In this document: positions 1-6,449 of the stretch, one piece after another
Layout of the letters: each line of letters begins with the position of its first letter
Numbering within the stretch: the stretch's first letter is position 1
NCBI RefSeq assembly: GCF_000166055.1
Contig: NC_014664.1
Coordinates: 3,565,501-3,629,500, forward strand
Length of the DNA: 64,000 bases
From: Rhodomicrobium vannielii ATCC 17100
Lineage (GTDB): Bacteria > Pseudomonadota > Alphaproteobacteria > Rhizobiales > Rhodomicrobiaceae
Direction: 5' to 3'
The notes under the pieces: model-generated
What the model was told of the DNA's origin: nothing
Databases searched by the model: none
The model's input: only the letters and a program-made list of their open reading frames with translations
Position numbers and translations under genes: made by a program

Positions 1-642
1 CACGGTATTTCTCGGCTGCCGGACGTCGAAGGCGACAAGCCCGCCAAGAAGAAGTTCAAGTCCTATCCGATCGGCTATTTTCATGTCGACATAGCCGAAG
101 TGCAGACGGCCGAAGGCAAGCTCTATCTCTACGTCGCCATTGACCGCACGAGCAAATTCGCCTTCGTGCAACTCGTCAAAAAGACCGGCAGGACGTCCGC
201 TTCAGCCTTCCTCGTCGCCCTGATAGAGGCAGTTCCCTACAAGATTCACACGGTGCTCACCGACAACGGCATCCAGTTCACGTTTCCGCCGCGTTATGCC
301 GATGGACCAACGGCCAGATACATGACGCACATGTTTGACATGCGATGCAGCGAGAACGGCATTGAGCACCGCCTCACCAAGGTCAAGCATCCCTGGACAA
401 ACGGCCAGGTCGAGCGAATGAACCGGACGATCAAGGAGGCGACGGTCAAACGCTATCACTACGACCGTCACGAGCAGCTCGAAACCCATCTATCGGACTT
501 CATCAACGCCTATAACTTTGCTCGCCGACTAAAGACCCTCAAAGGCCTCACGCCTTATGAGTTCATCTGTAAATGCTGGACGAATGAGCCGGAAAGATTC
601 AAAATCGATCCAATCCATCAAATGCCGGGACTAAACATCTAA
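1..642 (+). CDS. IS481-type transposase, 5' end outside window
   Basis: The open frame enters from base 1, so the N-terminal HTH part lies outside the window. About 213 residues remain. They form an rve integrase core with a DDE-like set: the D in HVDIAEV, the D in VLTDNGIQF and the E in GQVERMNRTIKE, about 34 residues after the second D. The C-terminus has the YNFARRLKTLKGLTPYEFI stretch usual in IS481-type and related transposases. It would catalyse cut and paste of its own element. No inverted repeat was located after the stop, so the element boundary is unknown. It fits the mobile-DNA-rich first 8 kb. Confidence 0.9.
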   Translation, partial: HGISRLPDVEGDKPAKKKFKSYPIGYFHVDIAEVQTAEGKLYLYVAIDRTSKFAFVQLVKKTGRTSASAFLVALIEAVPYKIHTVLTDNGIQFTFPPRYADGPTARYMTHMFDMRCSENGIEHRLTKVKHPWTNGQVERMNRTIKEATVKRYHYDRHEQLETHLSDFINAYNFARRLKTLKGLTPYEFICKCWTNEPERFKIDPIHQMPGLNI

Positions 643-923
643 GCGGGGCACCGTTGAAGGAAATGTCGCTTGGCGGAACGTGTCATTCACACCTGCCGTG
701 GCGCTTCTTCAGACGGCTTTGTAGCAATTTTTGCGCTTTGAGTTAGAAGTGGGGGCGCTGGGAGATAGAAAAACGAACCCAGCCGCCTCTGAGCCTTCTG
801 ATTGCCAAGCGATCTCGCTATCGGAACGTCTATCGTCTTGCCGAGCGGTCGCCAACGGATTTCCAAGCCCATCATTTTTGACAGGCCCTGTGAATGTTCT
901 GAAATGTTCTGTTATAATGAGGG

Positions 924-991
924 CGCCACCAATTCTGCGTAAACCCGCCACCGATTCAGCGTGAAGTAAGAGAATTTCGCCACCGATTCTG
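924..991. repeat. Three short direct repeats, IS21-like end
   Basis: The motif CGCCACC[A/G]ATTC occurs three times in 68 bases, starting at 924, 946 and 978. Spaced repeats of this kind are typical of the multiple terminal repeats of IS21-family ends. The array lies where homology to plasmid RepA stops, as if an element had inserted into repA and then been lost. The 270 bases to the left, back to the IS481-type stop codon, hold no gene I can support. Confidence 0.45.
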
Positions 992-1002
992 CACGGGCGA
1001 AA

Positions 1003-1262
1003 CCTCCGCCGAACTGGGTCGATAGGGCGTTCCAAGAGAGCGTCGTTGGTGCCCTCATAGAATGCAGTCGGTAATTCAGCCAGAAATACATGTCGAGCTT
1101 GCGGGAGGACCCAGCAAATGCGCGGACAGCTTCGGCCCGGATCGGCAGGGCGTGCTTCACCAGGGTCTCGTAGAAATCCAGGCTGAAGGTTAGGGTTGAA
1201 TGCCACAGCATCAGCTGGTCTGGGTTGACCGGTAGCCAGACTTCGATCCGGGAAAAGGGCAT
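1003..1262 (-). pseudogene. Plasmid replication protein RepA, internal fragment
   Basis: On the minus strand, residues such as LWHSTLTFSLDFYETLVKHA and DMYFWLNYRLHSMR followed by LSWNALSTQFG match the conserved C-terminal core of the plasmid RepA family (RepA_C). This family initiates replication of broad-host plasmids in alphaproteobacteria. The fragment begins abruptly at its fusion with the methyltransferase fragment upstream. It ends in the IS21-like repeats, after which the frame runs to a stop at 912 without family resemblance. About 85 residues remain of a protein normally near 300, so it cannot be functional. It shows that plasmid DNA was once joined here. Confidence 0.7.
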
Positions 1263-1573
1263 ACCCTGGAAGTCGACGGCACGTTGGCCATCCGGCCGTA
1301 GCCATAATTGACAAGATCCGTGGACAGAACGTCGTATCCGGCCGCAATCAATTCCTCTGAGATCCAGCCGGTTCCGCAGGCGGGCTCCCAGATGGGGCCA
1401 TCGAAGCGCTCGACCGAGAGAAGGGCGCGTGTCGCCTCCGGTGGCGTCGGGTAGAACTCGTAGGCGGCCCGGTTGGGATGGAGCCGTGGCCCGAACCTGA
1501 AGGCGCGGGCGGTTTCAGTCACGACACGGCGCGTGCGCAGCTCATGGGGTAGGAGGAGGCGAGGGGCGTTCAT
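1211..1573 (-). pseudogene. SAM-dependent methyltransferase, N-terminal part
   Basis: The frame opens with a short basic leader, then YPTPPEATRALLSVERFDG and the class I motif WEPACGTGWISEEL followed by DVLSTDLVNYGYG, the SAM-binding motif I and the acidic residue of motif II. Such small methyltransferases are common on rhizobial plasmids and integrative elements. Similarity ends after the YGYG segment (about residue 93), where the sequence passes into the RepA fragment in another frame, so the catalytic C-terminal half is missing. Its start ATG overlaps the stop of the preceding small gene by four bases (ATGA), which makes it the last member of a coupled five-gene run. Confidence 0.7.
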
Positions 1574-1779
1574 TGGGCGGCCTCCTCGATGTCCAGTTCA
1601 ACGCCGCCCTGTTCACCGGAGATGTATCGGGCGCGGTCGGCTTCCGACCACCCGTAGTAGGTTTCCAGGGCAACATCTTCGGCAACGTCCCCGTCTTCGG
1701 CCCTGACCGTGAACTGAAACACGTTCCGTTCGTACAGGATGATGGTGAAGTCCTTGCAGGAGGGATTGACGATGCTCAT
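1570..1779 (-). CDS. Small hypothetical protein, 69 aa
   Basis: This is an acidic 69-residue protein (CKDFTIILYERNVFQFTV near the start, many D and E in the second half). I do not recognise a family. It is held to be real because its start overlaps the stop of the upstream small gene by four bases and its own stop overlaps the methyltransferase start in the same way. Such ATGA junctions indicate translational coupling. The context (small ORFs, methyltransferase, RepA) resembles the accessory-gene block of rhizobial plasmids or integrative elements. Confidence 0.6.
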   Translation of the reverse strand: MSIVNPSCKDFTIILYERNVFQFTVRAEDGDVAEDVALETYYGWSEADRARYISGEQGGVELDIEEAAQ

Positions 1780-1982
1780 TCGTCGGCCTCCTGTTCGTCG
1801 ATGATCTCGAAACCGTCAACGCCGCTGGCCTGGCAGGAGAATTCCTCACGGCCGTGCCTTTCGTAAGAGGCGCGGGCTTGTGCCTTGGCTTCATCCTCCG
1901 AGGCGGCATCGACGCAGATGTTCCAGGTTTCCCACATGATCATCGCGACGGTGTAGCTCTTGAGCTGGTTCATTGGGCACAC
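1776..1982 (-). CDS. Small hypothetical protein, 68 aa
   Basis: A 68-residue protein with an aromatic, hydrophobic first third (VAMIMWETWNICVDAASEDE) and an acidic tail, FEIIDEQEADE. No family is recognised. The DAASEDEAKAQARASYERHG segment looks like a small alpha/beta fold. Its start lies 13 bases inside the preceding small gene and its stop overlaps the next start by four bases, so it belongs to the coupled cassette. No transmembrane segment or DNA-binding motif is visible. Confidence 0.6.
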   Translation of the reverse strand: MCPMNQLKSYTVAMIMWETWNICVDAASEDEAKAQARASYERHGREEFSCQASGVDGFEIIDEQEADE

Positions 1983-2137
1983 TCCTCATCATCGTTCCAG
2001 CTGTAGGCGGGGTTGTCGCCGAAGTGGTCGTCGGCAAACCAGGCATCAAGCAGGTCATCCAGTTCCTGGTCGGTCCTTGCCCGGAGCCAGAACTCCGGGA
2101 ACTGGTCGGCGAGGAAGGCGTAGTCGCTGCGGCTCAT
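1970..2137 (-). CDS. Small acidic hypothetical protein, 55 aa
   Basis: A 55-residue, strongly acidic protein starting MSRSDYAFLADQFPEFWL, with RTDQELDDLLDAWFADDHFG in the middle. I chose this internal ATG because it overlaps the stop of the upstream gene as ATGA and because upstream residues in the same frame do not look like protein. No family is recognised. Charge and size are compatible with a DNA-mimic or adaptor protein, but this is only a possibility. It is the second gene of the coupled cassette. Confidence 0.55.
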   Translation of the reverse strand: MSRSDYAFLADQFPEFWLRARTDQELDDLLDAWFADDHFGDNPAYSWNDDEECAQ

Positions 2138-2358
2138 CGGGCGGCCTCCCCTTGGGCTTGCGAGTCGGCTTTGTTGGCGCGGATGACTAGGCGTCCCGTG
2201 CTGTCGGTGGGGATGAAGTCGAGGCTCAGGTTCAGGCCCTCGCCGTCCTCGTGGATCCAGGCCGCGCCGATTTTGGTCCAGTAGGCGCTCTTGCCTTCGC
2301 CCCGGATGTGGAAGACGCCGTGGGTGGGCTTTCTTCCGGGTTGCTGCTTCTTGCTCAT
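2134..2358 (-). CDS. Small basic hypothetical protein, 74 aa
   Basis: A 74-residue protein starting MSKKQQPGRKPTHGVFHIRG, then KSAYWTKIGAAWIHEDGEGL and LDFIPTDSTGRLVIR. The GKSAYWTKIG..WIHEDGEG..L pattern recurs in many plasmid and integrative-element proteins of unknown function, related in style to DUF736-type ssDNA-like folds, but I cannot assign it. A Shine-Dalgarno-like GGAGAAACC precedes the ATG. It is the first gene of the run of coupled small genes reading towards the methyltransferase. Confidence 0.65.
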   Translation of the reverse strand: MSKKQQPGRKPTHGVFHIRGEGKSAYWTKIGAAWIHEDGEGLNLSLDFIPTDSTGRLVIRANKADSQAQGEAAR

Positions 2359-2751
2359 GATGGGTTTCTCCTTTTGGTTCGAGACCGCACCCTTTGCGGC
2401 CTGTCGGGTAAGGAGAGGGACCTCGGCCATGAGCGGGGCTTGCCAACGGGGAGGGGCATCTCCCGGCTGCACAAGCGCCGCCACTCCGCGCGCGCGGAAG
2501 CTGGGGAACCCCCTTGGCCGGTACGCGCCGGGGTCCAGACCACCCGACATTTCAAGGCCGCTTGGGGAAGATTTCCTTGCCAAAGGGGAACCCGTCAGGG
2601 CATCGGCGTCCAACCGGAATCCCACCCCGCTCTTGCACGGGGCTGGTTGAGCCTTCTCTGGAACCTTTACGGCGCGTTTTGGCGGACTTATGTAGCAAAC
2701 GCAGGGAAGAAAATCCATTAGAGTCAGTGAGTTATCCTCTAAAACAAGAGG
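2359..2751. other. Intergenic, divergent region without a gene
   Basis: This 393-base region separates the leftward small-gene cassette from a rightward gene. Open frames in it are shadows caused by high GC. It must hold the promoters of both units, but no convincing -35/-10 pair was picked out. Confidence 0.4.
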
Positions 2752-3159
2752 ATGGCCGAACCTCACATCATCTCAGGATTGAAGGCGAAGCAGGAAGAGC
2801 TTCGCCGCCGCATCTCCGATCTCGAAAAGAGGATCAAGGAGACGCGAAGCGACCTTGCCACCATCACAGAAGCCTTGCGCATTTGCGGCGACACAGCGCC
2901 AACGTCGAAGCCGGGGAACCTGTTCAAGCCGGGAGAACTCTCCCGCATCATCCTTGACGCTCTGAGAACTTCCGATGGCATGGACGCCAACGAGCTTACA
3001 GCGCGTGTCATGGAAGAGCTTGCACTGGATCGGTCGAACGCCGCGCTTGTTAAGAAGGTGCGTGATCGCGTCGGCGTCGCTCTTCTCCGCTACCACGCTC
3101 GCGGATATCTCAAGCAAGGCCAATTACGGAATAGGATGAGGGTGTGGCGGGTGGCTTGA
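2752..3159 (+). CDS. Coiled-coil plus winged-helix-like hypothetical protein
   Basis: A 135-residue protein. Residues about 5-45 (GLKAKQEELRRRISDLEKRI and on) form a heptad-rich coiled coil. Residues about 58-130 (FKPGELSRIILDALRTSDGM and on, then a helix ending KKVRDRVGVALLRYHARGYL) look like a winged helix with a wing of basic residues near the C-terminus. This is the layout of small accessory-element proteins of unknown function. A DNA-binding role is an inference from fold appearance. A second protein of the same layout lies at 5860-6399. It converges on the next gene with an 11-base gap. Confidence 0.7.
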   Translation: MAEPHIISGLKAKQEELRRRISDLEKRIKETRSDLATITEALRICGDTAPTSKPGNLFKPGELSRIILDALRTSDGMDANELTARVMEELALDRSNAALVKKVRDRVGVALLRYHARGYLKQGQLRNRMRVWRVA

Positions 3160-3169
3160 TCGTCCTGCT

Positions 3170-4027
3170 TTATAAATCTTCCCACAAAGCCGTTATGAAC
3201 CGGCAAGCATTCTCAATATTTGCCGCCTTCATCTTGAAGTTTTTTGGAGCCACATGAACTTCACCGCTCTGTACGTCTGCGGACCAACAAAGCTTATAAG
3301 ATGGCGTCCTGTTTCCTGCCAGATTGGCGGCGACCTGCATATGGACTAGCGTTGCGGCATATACTCCCATTTCTTTTCTTTTTGAAGCTGCTGAATCAGA
3401 TTCACCTTCATCAGGCTTGGTAAATCTGAACATCATAGCTCCAATTTCCTCGACGCCACGATATTCTCTATGTATAATTACATCGCAGTTTATCGCAATT
3501 TCGACGCCATTTACTATTATCCTTGGCTGCGATCTAGATGGCAACTTGTAATCATAGCCAGCGAGTTGGTTGCGTATTCTGCTAAAGGCGTCAAGAACGT
3601 CGAGAGATTTGGAAGCGTCATCTTGAGCGAAGTCTGAAGATGACGGATCGTCCGCTTTTTGCTCAAACGCGCTACGAGCTGCCGCGAGAATGCGTTTTTC
3701 GCTTGCGGGATCGCACAAAGCAGAACGAAGTGCGATCCTAACATCCGAGTACCGGATACGTTTTGGAGGCGTACTGTATTTGGCGTCAGTTAGGATACCA
3801 ATTTTTGCTGTCTCGCTCGAAATCATGTATCTGGCGAGATCGTTGGCGGTAATGCGTGGCTTTGTGCGAGCGCGTAAATCAATGGCGCGGGCTTCTGACA
3901 TGGCTGAAGAACTTCTTCTGATAGAGCGAATCAACGACACCACGAGCTTGTGTGTTTCGTCCATATCGCGCAATACCTTCGCCTCTGCTGAATTGGAAAA
4001 CCTTGGGGATGACAGGGGATATTTCAT
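3170..4027 (-). CDS. Hypothetical protein, 285 aa
   Basis: I do not recognise a family. The first third is helical and basic (KLVVSLIRSIRRSSSAMSEA, then TANDLARYMISSETAKIGIL), the middle is polar and S/D-rich (KADDPSSSDFAQDDASKSLD), and the C-terminal half is mainly beta (RIIVNGVEIAINCDVIIHRE). The C-terminus, CRFITALWEDL, resembles a helix packed on a sheet. A nearer start at the ATG of MDETHKL (base 3964) is also possible. Its codon use is more AT-rich than the core genes of the window, which fits transfer. No signal peptide or membrane segment is seen. Confidence 0.65.
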   Translation of the reverse strand: MKYPLSSPRFSNSAEAKVLRDMDETHKLVVSLIRSIRRSSSAMSEARAIDLRARTKPRITANDLARYMISSETAKIGILTDAKYSTPPKRIRYSDVRIALRSALCDPASEKRILAAARSAFEQKADDPSSSDFAQDDASKSLDVLDAFSRIRNQLAGYDYKLPSRSQPRIIVNGVEIAINCDVIIHREYRGVEEIGAMMFRFTKPDEGESDSAASKRKEMGVYAATLVHMQVAANLAGNRTPSYKLCWSADVQSGEVHVAPKNFKMKAANIENACRFITALWEDL

Positions 4028-4220
4028 CTATGAAGTCGATGAACGTCCTTATGTTGGTGGCATGCAGATATTGGGGAAGGCGGCTTCAATAGAGGCCGTT
4101 TATCGTTTGGCTGAGATTTGGAAGCTCGCAATTTCGCCGACCAAATCTAAGCGGCGCGCTGCCAATAGCCCTTCCACTCCCGGCTCACGGGGTGCGCCAT
4201 CGCAAGAGCCAGCTTCTTAG
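3993..4220 (+). pseudogene. Possible small gene remnant cut by the IS1595 element
   Basis: The plus frame from a TTG at 3993 reads GYFIYEVDERPYVGG and KAASIEAVYRLAEIWKLAI, which look like genuine protein. It then runs into the antisense of the transposase C-terminus. No family is recognised. Either a small gene lost its 3' end when the IS1595-type element arrived, or this is a chance frame. It overlaps the 5' end of the minus-strand 285-aa gene if that gene uses its upstream start. Confidence 0.25.
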
Positions 4221-5112
4221 TCGCAATCTCGCCATTCGAGAGGCGGCGGTGATCTTCCTTCCAAGCCGCCTCATTGGCGAACTGGTGGAGGTATTGACCG
4301 CTCACGTGGTGATGTTGGCCCATCACCATGCGGCGAAGGCGGGCTAAAAAGCTCTCGGCTTGGTTCGTGCAAGCGCCATTGAGCGAGTAGGCTTCCTGAT
4401 GGTTGATGCGGAAGGTCTTGTACTTCGCATGAAGCGCGTTCCAGTGGCCCGCTTCGTCAGCATGAAGGACAGAGCCGGGAGCCACAATCGTTTCAACGAA
4501 GGCGACGCCATCGGCTTCGCTCTTGGTAACGGTGGTGATAGTGCGGCCGTCGCGCTGGCGAGCCACGACAACCACGCGACGCTTGCCGGTCTGGTTCTCG
4601 GCAAGGCGGCGGTCGATCCGGTTCGCCTTGAGGTTTGAAGGCTTCACGTGGCCGCCGAAGTAAGCGCCGTCAACTTCGACCGTGCCGGAAAGCGTTTCGC
4701 CCTTGACCTCGGAAGCGATGGCTTCACGAAGCTTGTGAGCGAGAACGAAGGCCGTCTTGTACTGGCAATCGATATCGCGGGAAAGCTGGAGCATCGAAAC
4801 GCCCTTGGAGGCGTTGGCGAGGATCACGATGGCGGCGAGAAGGTCAACGAAGGCCATCTTGCGGCTGGCGAAGATCGTGCCGCTCGTGACGCTGAACTGG
4901 TGGCCGCACGCCTTGCATTCAAACTTGCGACGCGATTTGATCGCGTAAGCCTCGACGCCGCCGCAACGCGGGCAGATCGGCTTGCCTTCTGTTTCGGCCC
5001 AGCGCATCCGGCAAAACGTCTCGTATGCCTTGTCTTCGCCGCCCTGATAAACAGAGCGCAAGGACAAGGTCCGAGCTGCTGCCGAAAGGAGAAAGTGCTG
5101 AGCCATGGTCAT
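4147..5112 (-). CDS. IS1595-family (ISXO2-like) transposase
   Basis: The N-terminal zinc ribbon is intact (CPRCGG, then CKACGHQFSVTSGTIF). It is followed by the DDE_Tnp_ISXO2 core: VEVDGAYFGGHVK supplies the first D, HADEAGHWN the second, and the NQAESFLARLRRMVMGQHHH block the end of the active site, as in IS1595 elements. At about 321 residues it is full length for the family. I start at the ATG of MTMAQHF, because the longer TTG start would place the promoter inside the gene. The gene faces a DUF6471 gene across a shared promoter with direct repeats. The terminal inverted repeats could not be identified. Confidence 0.93.
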   Translation of the reverse strand: MTMAQHFLLSAAARTLSLRSVYQGGEDKAYETFCRMRWAETEGKPICPRCGGVEAYAIKSRRKFECKACGHQFSVTSGTIFASRKMAFVDLLAAIVILANASKGVSMLQLSRDIDCQYKTAFVLAHKLREAIASEVKGETLSGTVEVDGAYFGGHVKPSNLKANRIDRRLAENQTGKRRVVVVARQRDGRTITTVTKSEADGVAFVETIVAPGSVLHADEAGHWNALHAKYKTFRINHQEAYSLNGACTNQAESFLARLRRMVMGQHHHVSGQYLHQFANEAAWKEDHRRLSNGEIATKKLALAMAHPVSREWKGYWQRAA

Positions 5113-5127
5113 CGTTTCCGCTACTAT

Positions 5128-5188
5128 GGTAACGAATATGATGACGTAAGGTAGCCTTGTCAAGGACAAAGGTATCGAATATGATGAC
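5128..5188. promoter_or_regulatory. Overlapping divergent promoters with 18-bp direct repeats
   Basis: Two 18-base copies of GGTA[A/T]CGAATATGATGAC lie at 5128-5145 and 5171-5188. Between them, CCTTGTCAAGG is a palindrome containing both -35 boxes. Rightwards, TTGTCA (5157-5162), a 17-base gap and TATGAT (5180-5185) serve the DUF6471 gene. Leftwards, TTGACA (5163-5158), a 17-base gap and CATATT (5140-5135) serve the transposase. Each -10 box lies inside one repeat copy, so one repressor could silence both genes. The DUF6471 protein is the obvious candidate, by inference. Confidence 0.65.
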
Positions 5189-5213
5189 TTTTGACATTTG
5201 ATTCGAGGCTATC

Positions 5214-5453
5214 ATGGATGAAACCGTTTGGTCGGATTACGTAAAGGGTCTGTTGAAGGCTGAGTTGAAGCGGAAGAACGTCACGTACAAGCAGCTCGTT
5301 GATAAGCTCGCGGCGCTTGGCGTTTCCGAAACGGAAGCCAACATCAAGAACAAGGTGAGCCGAGGCGGCTTCAGCGCTGTGTTCCTGGTTCAATGCCTTG
5401 CCGCCATAGGCGTCCAGTCCGTAAGGCTGGACGATCTTCCGGCGTCCCAATAG
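5214..5453 (+). CDS. DUF6471 protein, putative small DNA-binding regulator
   Basis: A 79-residue protein whose body (KGLLKAELKRKNVTYKQLVD through VSRGGFSAVFLVQCLAAIGV) matches the DUF6471 pattern. This pattern resembles a lambda-repressor-like HTH: LLKAELKRKNVTYKQLVDKL would be helices 1-2, and the NIKNKVSRGGFS segment the recognition helix and turn. The biochemical function of the family is not established as far as I know. It is transcribed away from the IS1595-type transposase from the shared, repeat-bearing promoter, so it is plausibly a passenger regulator of the element. Confidence 0.75.
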   Translation: MDETVWSDYVKGLLKAELKRKNVTYKQLVDKLAALGVSETEANIKNKVSRGGFSAVFLVQCLAAIGVQSVRLDDLPASQ

Positions 5454-5597
5454 GCAGAAGCGCGCGCCTAGCGCGCTTCCATCTCTTAAGATCGGCATAT
5501 AGCCGAAAGCGTGTGCTGGTCAGAACCCGCAGCAACGCCAGTATCCGCATACATGCTCAATCCGCCCAAGGCGGTGGCGCACGTAAGAGGACACCCA

Positions 5598-5711
5598 ATG
5601 ACATACGCGAGCGCAAGCCATTGTGTTCTCCCTTTCGTCAAAAAGGAGTTGCAGTTGAGCGCCCAACGTGGGATTCTAGACTTGCTTGGAGTCGAAGGAA
5701 TCTCGCGTTGA
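5598..5711 (+). CDS. Possible 37-aa small protein with own RBS and terminator
   Basis: The ATG at 5598 follows an AAGAGGA Shine-Dalgarno with six-base spacing. The frame encodes 37 residues (MTYASASHCVLPFVKKELQL, then SAQRGILDLLGVEGISR). The stop is 24 bases before a strong intrinsic terminator. No family is recognised. The last half could be an amphipathic helix. RBS, frame and terminator together make a small gene likely, although the transcript could instead be a small RNA. The rest of 5454-5860 holds nothing else I can support. Confidence 0.4.
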   Translation: MTYASASHCVLPFVKKELQLSAQRGILDLLGVEGISR

Positions 5712-5735
5712 ACGCCGGTTGCTTCGCTACCACAT

Positions 5736-5775
5736 AGGCCGATTTTCCGCTGCTAACGGGAAATCGGCCTTTTTC
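5736..5775 (+). terminator. Strong intrinsic terminator
   Basis: The stem AGGCCGATTT (5736-5745) pairs perfectly with AAATCGGCCT (5761-5770), and the pairing continues inward with C-G pairs. The run TTTTTC follows. The T-run is on the plus strand. It ends transcription coming from the 37-aa ORF and possibly from DUF6471. Confidence 0.85.
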
Positions 5776-5859
5776 ATTAGTCTCCCCGTAGACGCCGGTA
5801 GCTTGAGCGGCGGGGCTGATCAGGTAAGATCTTCACCATTTGGATTTTCTCGTTTGAAA

Positions 5860-6399
5860 TCAGGCCGGATTACTCCCGCCAGATGAAGCACGGTCGTGGC
5901 TTTCGCCTTCGCCGGTTTCATTCGTTTCGGGGAAACGGAAAACGCCGTCATCCCCTTTGATCAACCGGCCATTTTTTGCCAATTGATACATTGTCGGCAT
6001 GATCTGCGGGGCCTGGACGCCGGGCCAGTATCTGCGCCCGATCTCATCGACCAGTTCAGCAGCGGTAAGACCGGCCTTCCCTTCTTTTTGAGCGGACAGA
6101 AGGACAAGGCGCGCCATCTCGAAATTCGTCGGCGCTCCGCTTGGGCGGGGCGGGCCTAGTTTTGTCTGAGTGTCGGATTGATTAGAGCCTTGGTCTTCCA
6201 ATAGGCCGAGAACGGCTTCCATGGCTGCGATGGCGTCGCGATATTTAACGGCGCGCTCTTGCAAGACGGAGATATCCCTTTCCGTCTCGGCTAGACGCGC
6301 CCGCAAGCCAACAATAATTTCCCGCTCACTGACCATAGACGGCATATGAGGGGATTCGCCGCAACGAGTCAACGCCCATACGTATGCCGCATAGTTCAT
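5860..6399 (-). CDS. Coiled-coil plus winged-helix-like hypothetical protein
   Basis: A 179-residue protein. Residues about 24-65 (EIIVGLRARLAETERDISVL and on) are heptad-rich. Residues about 95-150 (FEMARLVLLSAQKEGKAGLT, AELVDEIGRRYWPG, MPTMYQLAKNGRLIKGDDGV) have the order of a winged helix ending in an RLIKGDDGVFRF wing. The start may be the ATG at 6345 or 6336. The plan is the same as in the protein at 2752-3159, but the sequences are clearly divergent, so they are probably related accessory proteins rather than a recent duplication. The function is unknown. Confidence 0.7.
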   Translation of the reverse strand: MNYAAYVWALTRCGESPHMPSMVSEREIIVGLRARLAETERDISVLQERAVKYRDAIAAMEAVLGLLEDQGSNQSDTQTKLGPPRPSGAPTNFEMARLVLLSAQKEGKAGLTAAELVDEIGRRYWPGVQAPQIMPTMYQLAKNGRLIKGDDGVFRFPETNETGEGESHDRASSGGSNPA

Positions 6400-6449
6400 A
6401 CCGTGAACTTGGCGCCAAGAAAGACTGGATGTGATATGCGGTTCTAAAC

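Noticed and set aside
687-1347. Minus-strand frames between the IS481-type gene and the RepA fragment
   Set aside because: They overlap each other and the RepA and methyltransferase pieces in other frames. No recognised domain, so not reported as genes.
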